Program-made: the position numbers and the translations under genes | Shown: positions 34,480 through 46,425 of the stretch, one piece after another | How the letters are laid out: every line of letters begins with the position of its first letter | How positions within the stretch are numbered: the first letter of the stretch is position 1 | The notes under the pieces: generated by a model | Seen by the model: the letters and a program-made list of their open reading frames with translations, nothing else | Told to the model about the DNA's origin: nothing | The model's database searches: none | Assembly (NCBI RefSeq): GCF_029407905.1 | Contig: NC_073643.1 | Span: 39,590,501-39,654,500, forward strand | Length of the DNA stretch: 64,000 nucleotides | From: Bubalus kerabau | Taxonomy: Eukaryota > Chordata > Mammalia > Artiodactyla > Bovidae | Direction of reading: 5' to 3'

Positions 34480-34566
34480 AGCTGCATTTGCAGCCTCATT
34501 CCAATTTACTAATTCTGTGTCCCTGGGAAAGGTATTAGGTTGAACCATATGAAATTGCCATATGCC
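34480..34566 (+). mobile_element. Possible MIR SINE, left part
   Basis: gcagcctcattccaatttactaattctgtgtccctgggaaaggtatta loosely follows the MIR core; it resumes past the SINE at 34720. Confidence 0.45.
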
Positions 34567-34576
34567 AAACAAAATA

Positions 34577-34709
34577 TGGAGAAGGCAATGGCACCCCACT
34601 CCAGTACTCTTGCCTGGAGAATCCCAGGGATGGGGAAGCCTGGTGGGCTGCCATCTATGAGGTCGCACAGAGTCAGACACGACTGAAGTGACTTAGCAGC
34701 AACAGCAGT
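34577..34709 (+). mobile_element. BOV-A SINE, single monomer of BOV-A2 type
   Basis: ggagaaggcaatggcaccccactcc head joined to a second-monomer tail (gaagtgacttagcagcaacagcag). Flanks aaacaaaata (34567-34576) and aagcaaaata (34710-34719). Confidence 0.88.
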
Positions 34710-34719
34710 AAGCAAAATA

Positions 34720-34885
34720 CTGGTGATTTCACAGAGTTCCATGTAAAATCTAAGACTCGGAGCCTTGGTTTCCTCATTTATAAATGGGACTAACAGTGCC
34801 TTTAGTTGTGACAACTGCATGTGTGTCAAGCACATGGCACATCCTGGAAGAGTGCCGGAGCTCAGAAAACGAGCTGTTATCACCG
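34720..34885 (+). mobile_element. MIR SINE, right part
   Basis: gagccttggtttcctcatttataaatgggactaacagtgcc and caagcacatggcacatcctggaagagtgcc are the MIR 3' half. Confidence 0.65.
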
Positions 34886-36024
34886 AGCACAAAGCGAAGC
34901 CCACATTCTCTCTTCCAAGTTCTCCCCCAGTTCAGTTACTATCTTTCACTCACATTCCATCTCTTTAAATATGCCCCCTTTTCAGCTTTCATCTCTTTCT
35001 CAACCATCTCAACCATAGAAATCTCTCTATGCTACCCCACTCTTTTTCTGTCCTTTCCCCCACAACCTTCTCTCTACCTACACCACGAGAGCAGCTCACC
35101 ATGGCTGAGTGGAAGAGTCAGGAGGGGGATGTACTCCCGTCAGTGAACAGACAACAAGTAGAAATACTATTTGATGATTCCAGAACCTCTGCAGTAAAGT
35201 CTATGGTCCCTGAACATTGCCTATGCAGTTTTCAGGATGTCCATGGAAGTCTTTCCTATTCATTTTTCAGTTGCTAATTAAAAACTGCTTCTCTTCATGC
35301 ATGGATCTTCAAGACACCTTTTAAAGATGTTCTTTAGTTCTATATGAATCTCTTTTAATTAATTATTTTGCATCTGCTGTGGCCAATGTAAATGTGTATC
35401 ATGTTAGCTATACATGTGGCTTTAGTGAACTAGAATTGGAACTCAACACTCTCTATATTGCAAGAGGATGACTGGAGAGAAACTTTGGGAAAACAAATCA
35501 TTCGTAAATTTGGAGATGCACACGTTATTAAAATCCTGTAGAACAAAGGAAGAAGGTGCAGTGGACTGGATTACAGAAACTGCGCTATCCCATTTATTTC
35601 GTGAAGTGTGAATTCTAAGCTAAACCTCTTTTCAGAACATTATTTTGGATGTTTCAGAAAGTTTCTAGAATGTTGTTAAGAAGATCTCCATAAAGCAAAA
35701 CAGCTTCTCTCTGCCCTTCACTGACAAGGGCTTTTCATTTTAGAACCCTTCCTACAGCTTGAATACCCAGACCTACAGTTGGTAGATTCATATGAGATTT
35801 TAAATGTTATCAACATATTACTTTATAAAATGTTTTCACTTAAAAGTGAACTAAATTAACTCATTAAAAGGTCTCCCTGTCATATGTGTACTGTATACTT
35901 GATAGAACTTTGGGATCTGCATGTTATACAAGATTATTTTCAGTAAAAACCCACTGTATTTACAAATTAATATGGCATATTATATAGGACATGGTAATTG
36001 GTTTTAATCTACAGTATTGCTGGG
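34886..36024. other. Mostly unassigned; CT-rich patch
   Basis: 34905-35090 is pyrimidine-rich. No repeat family or exon recognised in the remainder. Confidence 0.35.
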
Positions 36025-36036
36025 CATAACGGGACT

Positions 36037-36239
36037 TGTTTAGTTGCTAAGTCGCATCCGACTTTTTTGTGACTCTATGGACTGTAGCCCACCAGGCTCC
36101 TCTGTTCATGGGATTTCCCAGGAAGAATACTGGAATGGGTTGCCATTTCCTTCTCCAGGGGATCTTCCCAACCCAAGGATCGAATCTGCATCTCCTGCTT
36201 CCCCGGGGAGTTCTTTACCACTGAGCCACCTGGGAAGCC
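36037..36239 (-). mobile_element. Bov-tA SINE
   Basis: Antisense Bov-tA. Flanks cataacgggact (36025-36036) and cataatggaact (36240-36251) match at 10 of 12. Confidence 0.92.
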
Positions 36240-36488
36240 CATAATGGAACTACTGAAAGCAATATTTTCCTATTATAAATTAATCAAAATACTACCGATA
36301 TCTGAACAATCCACCATTTTCAGACTCATCACCTAATTTCAGCCACGGAAACCCCTTCAGGATTATTTATATAATTATAACAATAGTCACTTTTGTGTTT
36401 GTTATTTTGTTAGTTTTAAGGTAAAGTGTCACTTTTTCAGATCTTTCATTCAATGGAAACGACTGCTTTGAATTTTATGTCACAAAAT

Positions 36489-36616
36489 GTGTGTGTGCTA
36501 AGTTGCTTCATTTGTGTCTGACTCTTTGCAACCCTACTGTAGCCTGCCAGGTTCCTCCAGCCCCGGGATTCTCCAGGCAAGAATAATGAGTGGGTAGCCA
36601 GGCTCTCTTCCAGGGG
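36489..36616 (-). mobile_element. Bov-tA SINE, internally deleted and headless
   Basis: ctaagttgcttcatttgtgtctgac to ctccaggcaagaataatgag, then a shortened end without the tRNA head. Perfect target duplication atgtcacaaaat at 36477-36488 and 36617-36628. Confidence 0.92.
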
Positions 36617-36739
36617 ATGTCACAAAATAATATATTTTAAATACTCTAGAATTAAGATCTAAGCAAGTTACAGAACTAGATGATCAACTCTACCCACTTA
36701 AAATCAGGGCCTTCTACAAAACAATGTTTAGAAAGTGAC

Positions 36740-36850
36740 TTCAACAGATAAAAACTATTAGTACAAAACTATTAGTAAATAATAGTACTAATAGTAAATA
36801 GTAATAGTAAAAACTATTAGTACAAAAATTAATAGTACAAAAATAATTTA
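36740..36850. repeat. Imperfect (aatagta)-type local repeat
   Basis: Repeated actattagtac / aatagtacta / aatagtaa words on both strands, so the patch can also fold on itself. Confidence 0.75.
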
Positions 36851-36924
36851 CATTGAAATTCTGAAAAAACATTGCTACTGTAAGATGAGCCATGATATTT
36901 TGTCAACATTTGACCTATGAAGTG

Positions 36925-37250
36925 GCTTAGATTAGTGCTGTCCAACAGAAATATAATGCAAACAACAATGGGAGCCACAGGCTTAATTTTAAATTTTCTA
37001 ATAGCCTCCTTATAAAAGTAAAATGAGACAAGTAAAGTTAATTAAAATAATCTGTTCAAACCAATATACCCCAAATATTACCATGTCAATGTCTAATCAA
37101 TATAAAATATTACTAATGAACTTTTAACCATTTTATCATATTAAGCCTTTGAAATCTAGTATGCATTTCATACTTTACAGCATATCTGCATTCAGACTAG
37201 CCACATTTCAAGGGTTTGTGGCCACAAGCAGTTACTGTATAATAGCACAA
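36925..37250 (+). mobile_element. hAT-Charlie nonautonomous transposon
   Basis: Near full length: agtgctgtccaacagaaatataatgcaa at the left, attctaatagcc-type middle, gactagccacatttcaaggg and a decayed right terminus (ataatagcac). Same family as 28610-28850. Confidence 0.7.
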
Positions 37251-37539
37251 GTCTAAAATTTTATTAATAAAAAGTTTCAGGTATTCAAATCAATGAAATG
37301 ATGCTCATCTTTCCTGTTTATCACATAGTATCTTTTGAAAACCTATTATTTTCTAAGGCCATGTTAAACTCCTATAGTATTTTTTGAACAAAGGAATAGA
37401 GATGACAACATTGACAAACAATTCTGATTTAACACTGAATTTTCTACAACTAAGAATCCTGTCATCACACTCCATTTTATCCAAAATAAGATGTACTGTA
37501 ATAAATACTGAGATAACAGAAGCTGATGAGGACAGCAAA

Positions 37540-37665
37540 GGCTCACATTTATTATAAGCAGCTTATATGTGCCACACATTGTTTATATGTGAGAACTCGA
37601 TTTATTTCTCACAATAATCCTACAAGGTAGGTACTATGATACTTGGAACCATAGACTCCTAATAT
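37540..37665 (-). mobile_element. MIR SINE
   Basis: Antisense: cacatttattataagcagcttatatgtgccacacattg, aataatcctacaaggtaggtactatg. Confidence 0.7.
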
Positions 37666-37717
37666 AGGTGTCACTAATGTGAATAGCAATTCTCATCTTT
37701 CATGCAGTAAAAATAAT

Positions 37718-37895
37718 AGTGACTGATTATTCACTTAGAGCCTGTTATGGCTCAGGCACTATATTAAGCAATTAACTGTCATTATGTCATTAAAATTCAC
37801 AAAACCTTTACAAAATAGGTATCATTATTTCCATTTTACAAGTTAGGAAATAGACTCTGAGCTTCAAAGACTGTAGGCAAGAAGTGGCACTAAAT
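37718..37895 (-). mobile_element. MIR SINE
   Basis: Antisense: tatggctcaggcactatattaagcaattaactg, ggtatcattatttccattttacaagttaggaaatagac. Confidence 0.78.
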
Positions 37896-38214
37896 CTTTG
37901 TTTATGCCATGCTATATACTATAATGTATAGTCTGTTTACAATGAACTCATCTGATAAAAGAAGGTGCCCTCTCTGGGGTTCCCTTATACACTTGGGAAG
38001 ACAAGGCCTGCTTGTTGGAAATAATAGGAAATTATTTTGAGCACAGTCCAAATTGTGTGGTTCTGATAATAAGTGAAAACAGATATAAAGGGTTGGAAGA
38101 TTCTGGAGCACAGCTTAGAGGAGAAAAGATACTTTTTGGTTTTTAAATGCCACCACTGCCCAAGTGACACCCATAGGTATAATCATTATAGTCCACAACT
38201 ACATTCTTAATAAG

Positions 38215-38400
38215 CACTGCAATTTGTTAGGTACTTGTGTTTCACAAAGCATTGCAACATACTCTGGCTTATATGATCCATTTGGTCACTTTGTAAGATG
38301 GGCAGGGAAGGTATACACTCATTTTACTGCTCAAGGAAAGAGACTGATTCACCCAGAACTGCATAGCAGCTTAGGATGATGCGACAGTATGTATTTCAGC
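38215..38400 (-). mobile_element. MIR SINE (weak)
   Basis: gcactgcaatttgttaggtacttg, cattttactgctcaaggaaagagactgattc, then cagaactgcatagc keep MIR order but are diverged. Confidence 0.5.
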
Positions 38401-38868
38401 TACAAAAGTGAGTTTAATTACATGAAAACATTACATAAATAATAGTCCCAGGTGGGATGTACATTTGGGAAAACCCATGATCAAAATATAAGAAACTTCC
38501 ACTTTATACAATGCCATAAATTTCCTAATATAAATCATTATTTACAGGTTCTATTACTTGATGTGGATTCCAACAGACAACTTGTACTGAATTTTTTGCT
38601 TGCTTATAAGAAACATGTAATACTAAATGTCAGATGAATAACATTTTAACACTCTTAGCATTCCATTTGGACTTTATGTAACAATTCTTTATATTACTAT
38701 CTTCTTTACTGGGCTGTGAACTCATTGAGGAGAATGACTTTATCTGACTTATCTTTGTGGTCCTCAGTGTGTTGAGTTATTTATTTCAACTAGGTTAGTT
38801 TATTGGAAAGAAATAGCAATCCACCTGAATTGTATCAAGAAAACAGCATATTTTGGGGAAGGTACATA
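38401..38868. other. Mostly unassigned; possible L2 end
   Basis: 38690-38780 (ctgggctgtgaactcattgaggagaatgactttatc) looks like a sense L2 3' end. The rest is unassigned. Confidence 0.4.
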
Positions 38869-39873
38869 CAGACTGGTTCCAAATCGGGAAGGAGTACGTC
38901 AAGGCTGTATATTGTCACTCTGCTTATTTAACTTATATGCAGAGTACATTGTGAGAAATGCTGGGCTGGATGAAGCAGAAGATGGAATCAAGATTGCTGG
39001 GAGAAATATTAATAATCTCTGATATTCAGATGACACCACCCTTATGGCAGAAAGGCATAATCTCTGATATTCAGATGACAGTTGAATATCAGAGATTCAA
39101 ATAATCTCTGATATTCAGATGACACCACCCTTATGGCAGAACTAAAGAGCCTCTTGATGAAAGTGAAAGAGGAGAGTGAAAAAGTTGGCTTATAGCTCAA
39201 CATTCAGAAAACTAAGATCATGGCATCTTAGTCCCATCACTTCATGGCAAATAGATGGGGAAACAGTAGAAACAGTGGCAAACTATTTTTTTGGGCTCCA
39301 AAATCACTGCAGATGATGACTGTAGCCATGAAATTAAAAGACACGTACTCTTTGGGAGGAAAGTTATGACCAACCTAGAGAGCATATTAAAAAGCAAAGA
39401 CATTACTTTGCCAACCAAGGTCCATCTAGTCAAGGTGATGGTTTTTCCAGTGGTCATGTATGGATGTGAGAGATGGACTATAAAAAAAGAATTGATTTTT
39501 TTGAACTGTGGTGTTGGAGAAGACTCTTGAGAGTCCCTTGATCTGCAAGGAGATCCAACCAGTCCATCCTAAAGGAGATCAGTCCTGAATATTCATTGGA
39601 AGGACTGATGTTGAAGCTGAAACTCCAATACTTTGGCCACCCGATGCGAAAAAGTGACTCATTTGAAAAGACCCTGATGCTGGGAAAGATTGAAGGCAGG
39701 AAGAGAAGGGGACAACAGAGGATGAGATGGCTGGATGGCATCACCGACTCAAGGGACATGAGTTTGAGTAAACTCTGGGAGTTGGTGATGTACAGAGAGG
39801 CCTGGCGTGCTGTGGTCCTTGGAGTCGCAAAGAGTCAGACAGGACTGAGCGACTGAACTGAACTGAACTGAAC
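38869..39873 (+). mobile_element. BovB LINE, 1-kb copy with internal rearrangement
   Basis: From cagactggttccaaatcggg to gactgaactgaactgaactg. The catalytic box text tatgcagatgac is tattcagatgac (Ala to Ser). At 39011-39141 a 42-bp segment occurs twice with a partial and an inverted copy between. No target duplication found. Confidence 0.93.
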
Positions 39874-40194
39874 TTATGGCCAGAACTAGAAAGTCAGAAA
39901 GACAGAGGCAGGCCTAGGGAGCAACAGCTCAACTCACATCTCCCTCTGGGGTGAGGCACCCTGATGACACCTCAAGATGTATTTAACTCTTTTGATAGGA
40001 TACTTTCCTTCCTGCAACTGGCTTCCTTTTTTGATTCACTTTCTGCTTTCTTAGAGCTTTGGCTCAGAGAGAGCTCTCCATGGCCTCTCTGGCTTTGACT
40101 CATCTGTCACTCCCTTCCTCTCTCCAGTTTCTCATTGCAATTACTGCAAATAAGGAATCTGACTGGTCTACCATAGCTTTCTATAACATGCCAT
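39874..40194. other. Unassigned sequence
   Basis: No feature recognised; may contain the decayed 5' part of the L2 that follows. Confidence 0.3.
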
Positions 40195-41070
40195 TCATTT
40201 GTTTTAAAACAACAACTGTTGCATCTAATAGGTATCTCAACTTTACATGTCCAAAATGGAACAACTGATCCACGTCCCACCATCTCCCAGTACCATCCTC
40301 CCCATTTTTGGACCCCATGCCTTGATTCCTTCTTTGCCTTGCCTTCTCCCCACATAGTATTTCTCAAAGCTAGTTCTATGTACCATCTCTTAAAATGTAT
40401 CCCAAATCTTTCCAGTTTTCTCCCTCTCAATCACTAAAACCCTATTGAAGCCACTATCATCTCTTGCGTATGTTAAATGAAAAATATATTTTGCACACAG
40501 CAGCTAAAATAATTCTTAAAATAAACAATTCACATCATGTCACTCCTTTAGTCTTAAGCAAAGGATTCCCACTACATCCAGAATAAAATTCAAGTGTCTT
40601 ACATGGCCCATAAGGCCCTATTTCTTACTGGCCCCTGCATGCCTCACTGTACCCCACCCTCCACTTTATCCCCTGGGTTCTGCCTGCACTATTCTTCTAC
40701 CTGTTCCTCTACTGCACCAGGTTTCCTCCTGCCTTTGTACTTGCTGTTCCTTCTTCACCTAGATCTTCCCAGGGTCTACCCTTCTTGTCACTCACATCTC
40801 AGCTTAAATGTCCCCTCACAAGAGAGACCTTGCCAACTCCATTCCCAGTTATTACCCACTGTATCACTCTGTTTCATTTTTGTCACTGTGTTTGTCCTAC
40901 ATGATCTTGGTTTTTTGCTTGTTTGCATGTTTCTTTTCTCTAGTCCTTGCCCTCACTACGATGTTAAGCTCCAGGAGAAGAAGGACCCAATGTAACTTGC
41001 TCTCCAGCGCCAAGAATAGTTCCTGGCACAGGGGAGGCATTCAAAAATGTGCTACATATCTAGAGAAAAC
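40195..41070 (+). mobile_element. L2 LINE, long 3' part
   Basis: Follows L2 in order: ggtatctcaactttacatgtcc, cactatcatctcttgc, atcatgtcactcc, gtcttacatggcccataaggccc, gtacttgctgttccttc, ctcagcttaaatgtcccctc, gatgttaagctccaggag. Confidence 0.82.
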
Positions 41071-41094
41071 CATAATTTGAAAAGATACAGGCAA

Positions 41095-41640
41095 TCCAAT
41101 GTTTGCTGTAGCAGTTTTTACAACAGCTAAGACATGGAAACAACCTAAATGTCCATCAGCAGAGGAATGGATAAAGAAGATGGTGCATATGCATTTACAA
41201 TGGAATATTACTCAGCCATATAAAATAATGAAACAATACCATTTGCAGCACCTGGATGGACCTAGAGATTATATTTCAAGTGAAGTGAGTCAGATAGAGA
41301 AAGTTGACAAATATCATATGATACCACTTACCTGTAGAATCTAAAAAAAAAAATGATACAAATGAATTTATTTATAAAACAGAAACAGACTTTGAAGACA
41401 AACTTATAGGCTAAGTTAGGAGTTTGGGATTAACATATATACACTACTATATGTAAAAGAGATAATTAACAAAGACCTATTGTAATAGGGAACTCTAATT
41501 AATATTCTATAATAGCCTATAGGGAAAAGAATCTGAAAAAGAATGGATATATGTATATGTATTACTTTGCTATAGACCTGAAACTAACACAATATTGCAA
41601 ATCAACCATACTCCAATATAAAATAAAAGTTAAAATTTTA
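41095..41640 (+). mobile_element. L1 3' region
   Basis: acatggaaacaacctaaatgtccatcagcagagg, atggaatattactcagcc, atttgcagcacctggatggacctagag, ending ccaatataaaataaaagtt. Confidence 0.85.
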
Positions 41641-43284
41641 AGATGTGCTAAATGAATGAATGAGTCTCTTTTTGTTGCAGCAACTCTTTATAGACGGTTG
41701 ATCAACTAATCACTTGGTGCCTACCCCTCATCCATTTAGCTGGGATGGGTGGGGCCCCTAGGACCCAAGCATGGCTGAGTCTGGGCTGGATCTGCAGCAG
41801 AAGACAAGCACTCTATACTCATCATGTTCATTCATGTCCGGCTTACACTGATTGAGCAGATGAGTAAATGGACAAGTTCAAAAGTTCAACAAGTCTCTGA
41901 GGACTCCTGGTGACATACAGTGAGATTCTGAAAGATGAGCTGAGTATGCTTTACTGTTTTCCCCATATTGTCTGTATCTCTTCCAAAAAGCACTGTAAAA
42001 AGTGATAGACACACACTGTTTATTTGGCTAGTTGTATTTGGTTGAAAATTGAAGTGATTTTTTAAAACTATAGAAACACAGTCATCTGGGTACTAGTGAT
42101 GAGCCTGAGCTAGAAAGTAATTCACATTGCATTTTCATTTAGTCTTGTGCAACATAAGGCATTTACATTCATTTTCTTCTATGGCACTGTTTGTTCCAAT
42201 ATGGAGTATTTATGCTTTACTTTTTTAAAATCTGCATAAAGGAAATGCTAAAATTTCAACTTCTTTTTTTTTTTTCCCCAGAGAATACTCACTCTTCAGA
42301 GAGATCAAATTCCATTTCTAAAGACCATTGTAATCAGAGTAGTAATTTCAGGTTTCAAAATGGTAAAGTTAAAGTCAGTCTAAAATGATGACTTAAGTAA
42401 CAAAAAATCGTATTTAATGGGGTACAACTGACAGCATTCACTCTCTCTTAATAATCGCTTATGATGACTGGTAAAAAGATCAGAGAAACCAGTCCTTTCT
42501 CATTTTGACAAGCAATAAACTAAACACACAGATAAATAAGACTAAATTCTTAAAAATTAACCCTAAAGACAAAATCTTTTATGGTATTTTTGTATCTGTG
42601 AGGGACCAGGGCTTGGCAAACGAGTTCTCTTTGCAATCACTTTTAGGCAGACTGTTTTCAATGCCAACATTTAATGAGGGTTGGTTAAAATGAGCACCAT
42701 GCCATAAATTAATTTGATATACAGATTATTAAAAAAAACTCAATCACACTGTGTAAATATTAACTTGTCAATTTAGGCAATTTGTTTGGGACCCCATTGT
42801 CACTAGTAAAGATTAATAGGGCCTTGATTCTAATTATCTGCACTGTGACTCTGTGTGACGGTGATATTGGGGAAGGATTTCAGGGACATTAGTGCAGATT
42901 CCTGTAAAATCAGGGACTTGCTAGGGTGCTGACAAGCCATGTAATCTGTGTCTTGATTTCATCCATGTCAAATACCCTTTTAAAAGCCTAAGCTCCACAG
43001 AAAAAGAATCTCTTCTCTTTTCATTTTTAAATTTCCATCATTGTCTAGCACCATGCCTGGGCCATAGTGAGTGTTGCATGGATTAGCAAACCTCATCAAT
43101 GTGCCCTGAGGGACGCTGATTTCATGGGGCAAAAGGGGTCAGGGGGTGGAATCAGGTACACATGTTAGGGAGATATCAGATATAAAGAAGGGTGAGTATA
43201 CGGCTCTTCAAAAATTTTTGCCAAGAATATAAATGCCTAATAATTATATAACAATGTATTTATCTTCACTAATAATTAAGTACG
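41641..43284. other. Mostly unassigned intronic sequence
   Basis: 43030-43085 is a small L2/MIR-like end (gtctagcaccatgcctgggccatagtg). T run at 42261-42275. No exon recognised. Confidence 0.35.
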
Positions 43285-43840
43285 TACTTTTATAGGATTC
43301 CATTGTTGGTGAGAATGCAAAGAACCATATCCTCCTGGTGAACATCTAAACTGCTTTCTGGAGAGGAGTTTGGCAAAATTTCTAAAAATCTAAGACTTTT
43401 CTACCTTTATGTCTCAAGAACTTATTTTACTAATGAAGTTATAAAACTCTGTTAATTGCACACTGTATCAGTGTAAAACTAGAGCAATCTAAATATCCAA
43501 CACTAAGTGCTTGACTTAATAAATTATGGTATGGCTATGAGGCCAAATAATGTGGTAGATCCATAAAAGCTGATGTGGGAGGATATTACAATTGTTTCTT
43601 TTTTTTAAATAAAAATTTGCAAATAATATTTACACCAAAATCAGTTTGCATGAAAATGAGTACATGCAAAGAAAAAGTCTCAAATGATACACATGAAAGG
43701 AAACTCTTAAAAGTGATTATCTCTGAGAAGTTACATTAACGAGAATTCTGATATTCTACTTCATTAATTTCTGTACTATGGGATTTTTAGAATAGGAAAA
43801 ATAATGTGTTTCTTTTTCTAATAAAAAAGATATCTAAAAA
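43285..43840 (+). mobile_element. Old L1 3' region
   Basis: cattgttggtgagaatgcaaag, gtttggcaaaatttctaaaaatc, ctaaatatccaacactaagtgc, aataaattatggtatggc, gtgattatctctgagaagtt. Confidence 0.65.
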
Positions 43841-44654
43841 TGTGGTTATAAATAACAGAATGTAAGTGTCAGATGGTTAATTATCAAATGGCGGAAGAAA
43901 GGGTGGGAAATGAACCCCCTGTTTTATTTATGTAGAGGTTGTTTGAGCATAATTCTCAGCTTATTTCTAAAGAAACCCAGAGCAAGTCCATCTTGGAGAA
44001 AATCTCAACTCTGCCCTTCAGAAGAATGGCTCTCTGCACTTTGTCCTTATTTCTGGTTTCTCAGGACTAGGTTTAAGGAGCATCATAACTAACGTGCCTT
44101 CACTGTGATCAAAGATGTTCAACTCCCTCGATCATATCTGGAAAATCTCCACTCCCCAAATCCTGCTTCCAAGCCTTTGCCAGGGAAGCAAGAATCTGCT
44201 GTAGCATTAAACTCTTGAGTGTAATGGCATTCTTAGAAAACCTTGTCACTTATATGATTCCTTAACAGTCTCCCAGTGACAGCTGCTACTTTGGCATCCA
44301 ATTTTTCAAATTAAAAAGTAAAACATTCTACAAATGGTATGAGCAACAGCTCATTTCTTTCAAATTCTACCCAGCTACAAAAGGAAAAAGGGGGATCATA
44401 ATAGCCCCAGCATGGGATTGTTCTGCCTTCAGAGTTTATTCCTGGGCTTGGGAAATCAACTGGGAAATAAATGCTGGTAATTCTGAGTCCCAAGGAACAC
44501 GGTATCCCTGACAATCATTCCTTACATCCTTCTTGCCTGCCCAACTTGTGGGCTGGTGGGGAGCAGGCTCAAAATTTAGGAGTGAGGAGAGAGTCTTCAC
44601 TAACCTGGTGGTCTGTCACCTCAAGGACATCACGGGTGCTCCCCACAGTGTGAA
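43841..44654. other. Unassigned sequence
   Basis: No gene or repeat recognised. Confidence 0.35.
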
Positions 44655-44845
44655 TGGTGCAGAGTCTGACCTCTGAGGGAAGCCAAACCCCTCATGTCTG
44701 GTTCTGCCACTTCCCAGCTGTGTGGTTTTAGGCAAGTTATTCAACCTCAATGAGCTTTAGTTTTCTTACTTGTCAAGTGGAGTTCAGCTAGCCACCTCAT
44801 AGGGATGTTCTGAGCACTAGAGCATACAGTACGTGTGATGAGTTC
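44655..44845 (+). mobile_element. MIR SINE
   Basis: tctggttctgccacttcccagctgtgtggttttaggcaagttattcaacctcaatgagc is a clear MIR core. Confidence 0.85.
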
Positions 44846-45024
44846 TGTATAGCTTCTCACATATGGTAAAATGACCAAAAAATAGTGGCTTTTGTTTGAT
44901 GATAATGACGTTGCTGATGATCACTACCTTCATCGTCATCTCTATCATCGTTGTTAAAACAGAGGTTCGAGTAGATGGTAACAGACACCTACAAGTAGGT
45001 GTCTCCACTGAGGCACCCGTGGAA

Positions 45025-45185
45025 GTCACAAGACTTGGACAGGTTTCCAGGTTTGGTTTTACTAGTTGTGTGACCTTGAACAAAGTTTTAAGTCTCTGTG
45101 TGCTGACCTGCAAAAAGGGGGAAAAATAATACTCTAGCTCTGCCTCCATTACAGTGCCATTGGGACAGTCAAGGGGATAATGACC
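45025..45185 (+). mobile_element. MIR SINE
   Basis: gttttactagttgtgtgaccttgaacaaagttttaagtctctgtg; the 3' part is eroded. Confidence 0.65.
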
Positions 45186-45439
45186 CTACCAATAATTGTC
45201 CATCATTTTATATATATGGAAATATATATACATGTGCAGGTGTGTGTATATACACATACCCACATCTATAAAATACACTACTACTTTGTAATTGCTACTT
45301 GGCCTAGGGAGGAAAAGCAACTAGGACTTCAGCCCTTTTTTGGGAGGACATGCTCAAAAGTACATTATGGGGGGATAGGTAGTGAAATGGCTGGTTTGCC
45401 CATTACTATCAAATTTAACTTACTGTTTGTTTTTTTGTC

Positions 45440-45510
45440 ACATTGTTTTTCATTCTAAGAGTAATATATGTCACAACAGAAAATTTGGGAATAACAGAAA
45501 ACAGAAACAT
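45440..45510 (-). mobile_element. Old L1 scrap
   Basis: ttctaagagtaatatatgtcacaacagaaaatttggg resembles the antisense of an old L1 UTR. Confidence 0.4.
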
Positions 45511-45684
45511 CCATTTGCTTAGTCATGGTACTTTCCTTTTTTCTATTTTATCCTGTTAAGTATAATAAATAAGGGAAGTATTGCTTAAATCAAAGTGTAA
45601 ATCCAAAATATTTTTTTTTAACTATCACACAATGTGAGGCAATTATAAAATTGAAGTTCCACCTATTTATTTCTCCTTGGATCA

Positions 45685-45830
45685 GCAGTTCTCCAATTTC
45701 TGTGTGTCTAAGACTCATTTGGGGAGTACAGTACAGCAGTCATGCTGATTAAGTAGGCCTCGGGTAGGATCTTGGAATCTCCATTTTAAGATTTCTACAT
45801 GACATGAATGTAGACTGAAGGGGTGGGGGG
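45685..45830 (+). mobile_element. hAT-Charlie transposon (MER5-like)
   Basis: tcagcagttctccaatttctg, ctgattaagtaggcctcgggtagg, atctccattttaagatttctacatgac. Confidence 0.6.
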
Positions 45831-45850
45831 AGGTCTCTGAACCTGACTTT

Positions 45851-46045
45851 TTTTTTTTTTTTAGTATAGCTGCTTTACAAGGTTGTGTTAGTATCTGCTC
45901 TATGGCAAATTGATTCAGTTCTATGTATACACATATTTACTCTTTTAAAAATTTCCTCCTCCCTTAGATCACCACAGAGCACTGAGTTCCCCGTGCTATA
46001 ACGTAGGTTCTCTTTAGTTATCTATTTTATATACAGTAATGTTGT
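45851..46045 (-). mobile_element. L1 3' end, part of a 5'-inverted copy
   Basis: Poly(T), then gctgctttacaaggttgtgttagtatctgctc to gttctctttagttatctattttatatacagt, antisense L1. Together with 46263-46412 it lies within one perfect 13-bp target duplication (tgaacctgacttt, 45838-45850 and 46413-46425). Confidence 0.9.
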
Positions 46046-46262
46046 TGCTGTTTTTGCTTAGTCACTAAGTGGTGTCCAAATCTTTGTGACCCCATGGACT
46101 GTAGCCCACAAGGTCCTCTGTCTATGGGATTTCCCAGGCAAAGAATACTGGAGTGAGTTGCCATTTCCTTCTCCAGGGTATCTTCCCACCCTAGGGACTA
46201 AATCTGCTTCTCCTGCATTGGCAGGTAGAGTCTTTACTGCTGAGCCATCAGGGAAGCTATGT
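46046..46262 (-). mobile_element. Bov-tA SINE
   Basis: Antisense Bov-tA (tagtcactaagtggtgtccaaatc to tgagccatcagggaagct), inserted inside the inverted L1 near its internal junction. Confidence 0.9.
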
Positions 46263-46412
46263 AAGTAGTACATATATTAATATTTCAATATTGAAATAGT
46301 GCCATTTGCAGACACATGGATGGACCTAGAGATTGTCATATAGAGTGAAGTTAAGTCAGAAAGAGAAAAACAAATACCATATAATATTGCTTATATGCGG
46401 AATCTAGAAAAG
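46263..46412 (+). mobile_element. L1 internal segment, inverted part
   Basis: gtgccatttgcagacacatggatggacctagagattgtcatatagagtgaag to ttatatgcggaatctag in sense orientation, opposite to 45851-46045. Confidence 0.88.
46282..46297. repeat. Perfect 16-bp palindrome
   Basis: atttcaatattgaaat equals its own complement. It lies close to the internal junction of the inverted L1. Confidence 0.9.
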
Positions 46413-46425
46413 TGAACCTGACTTT

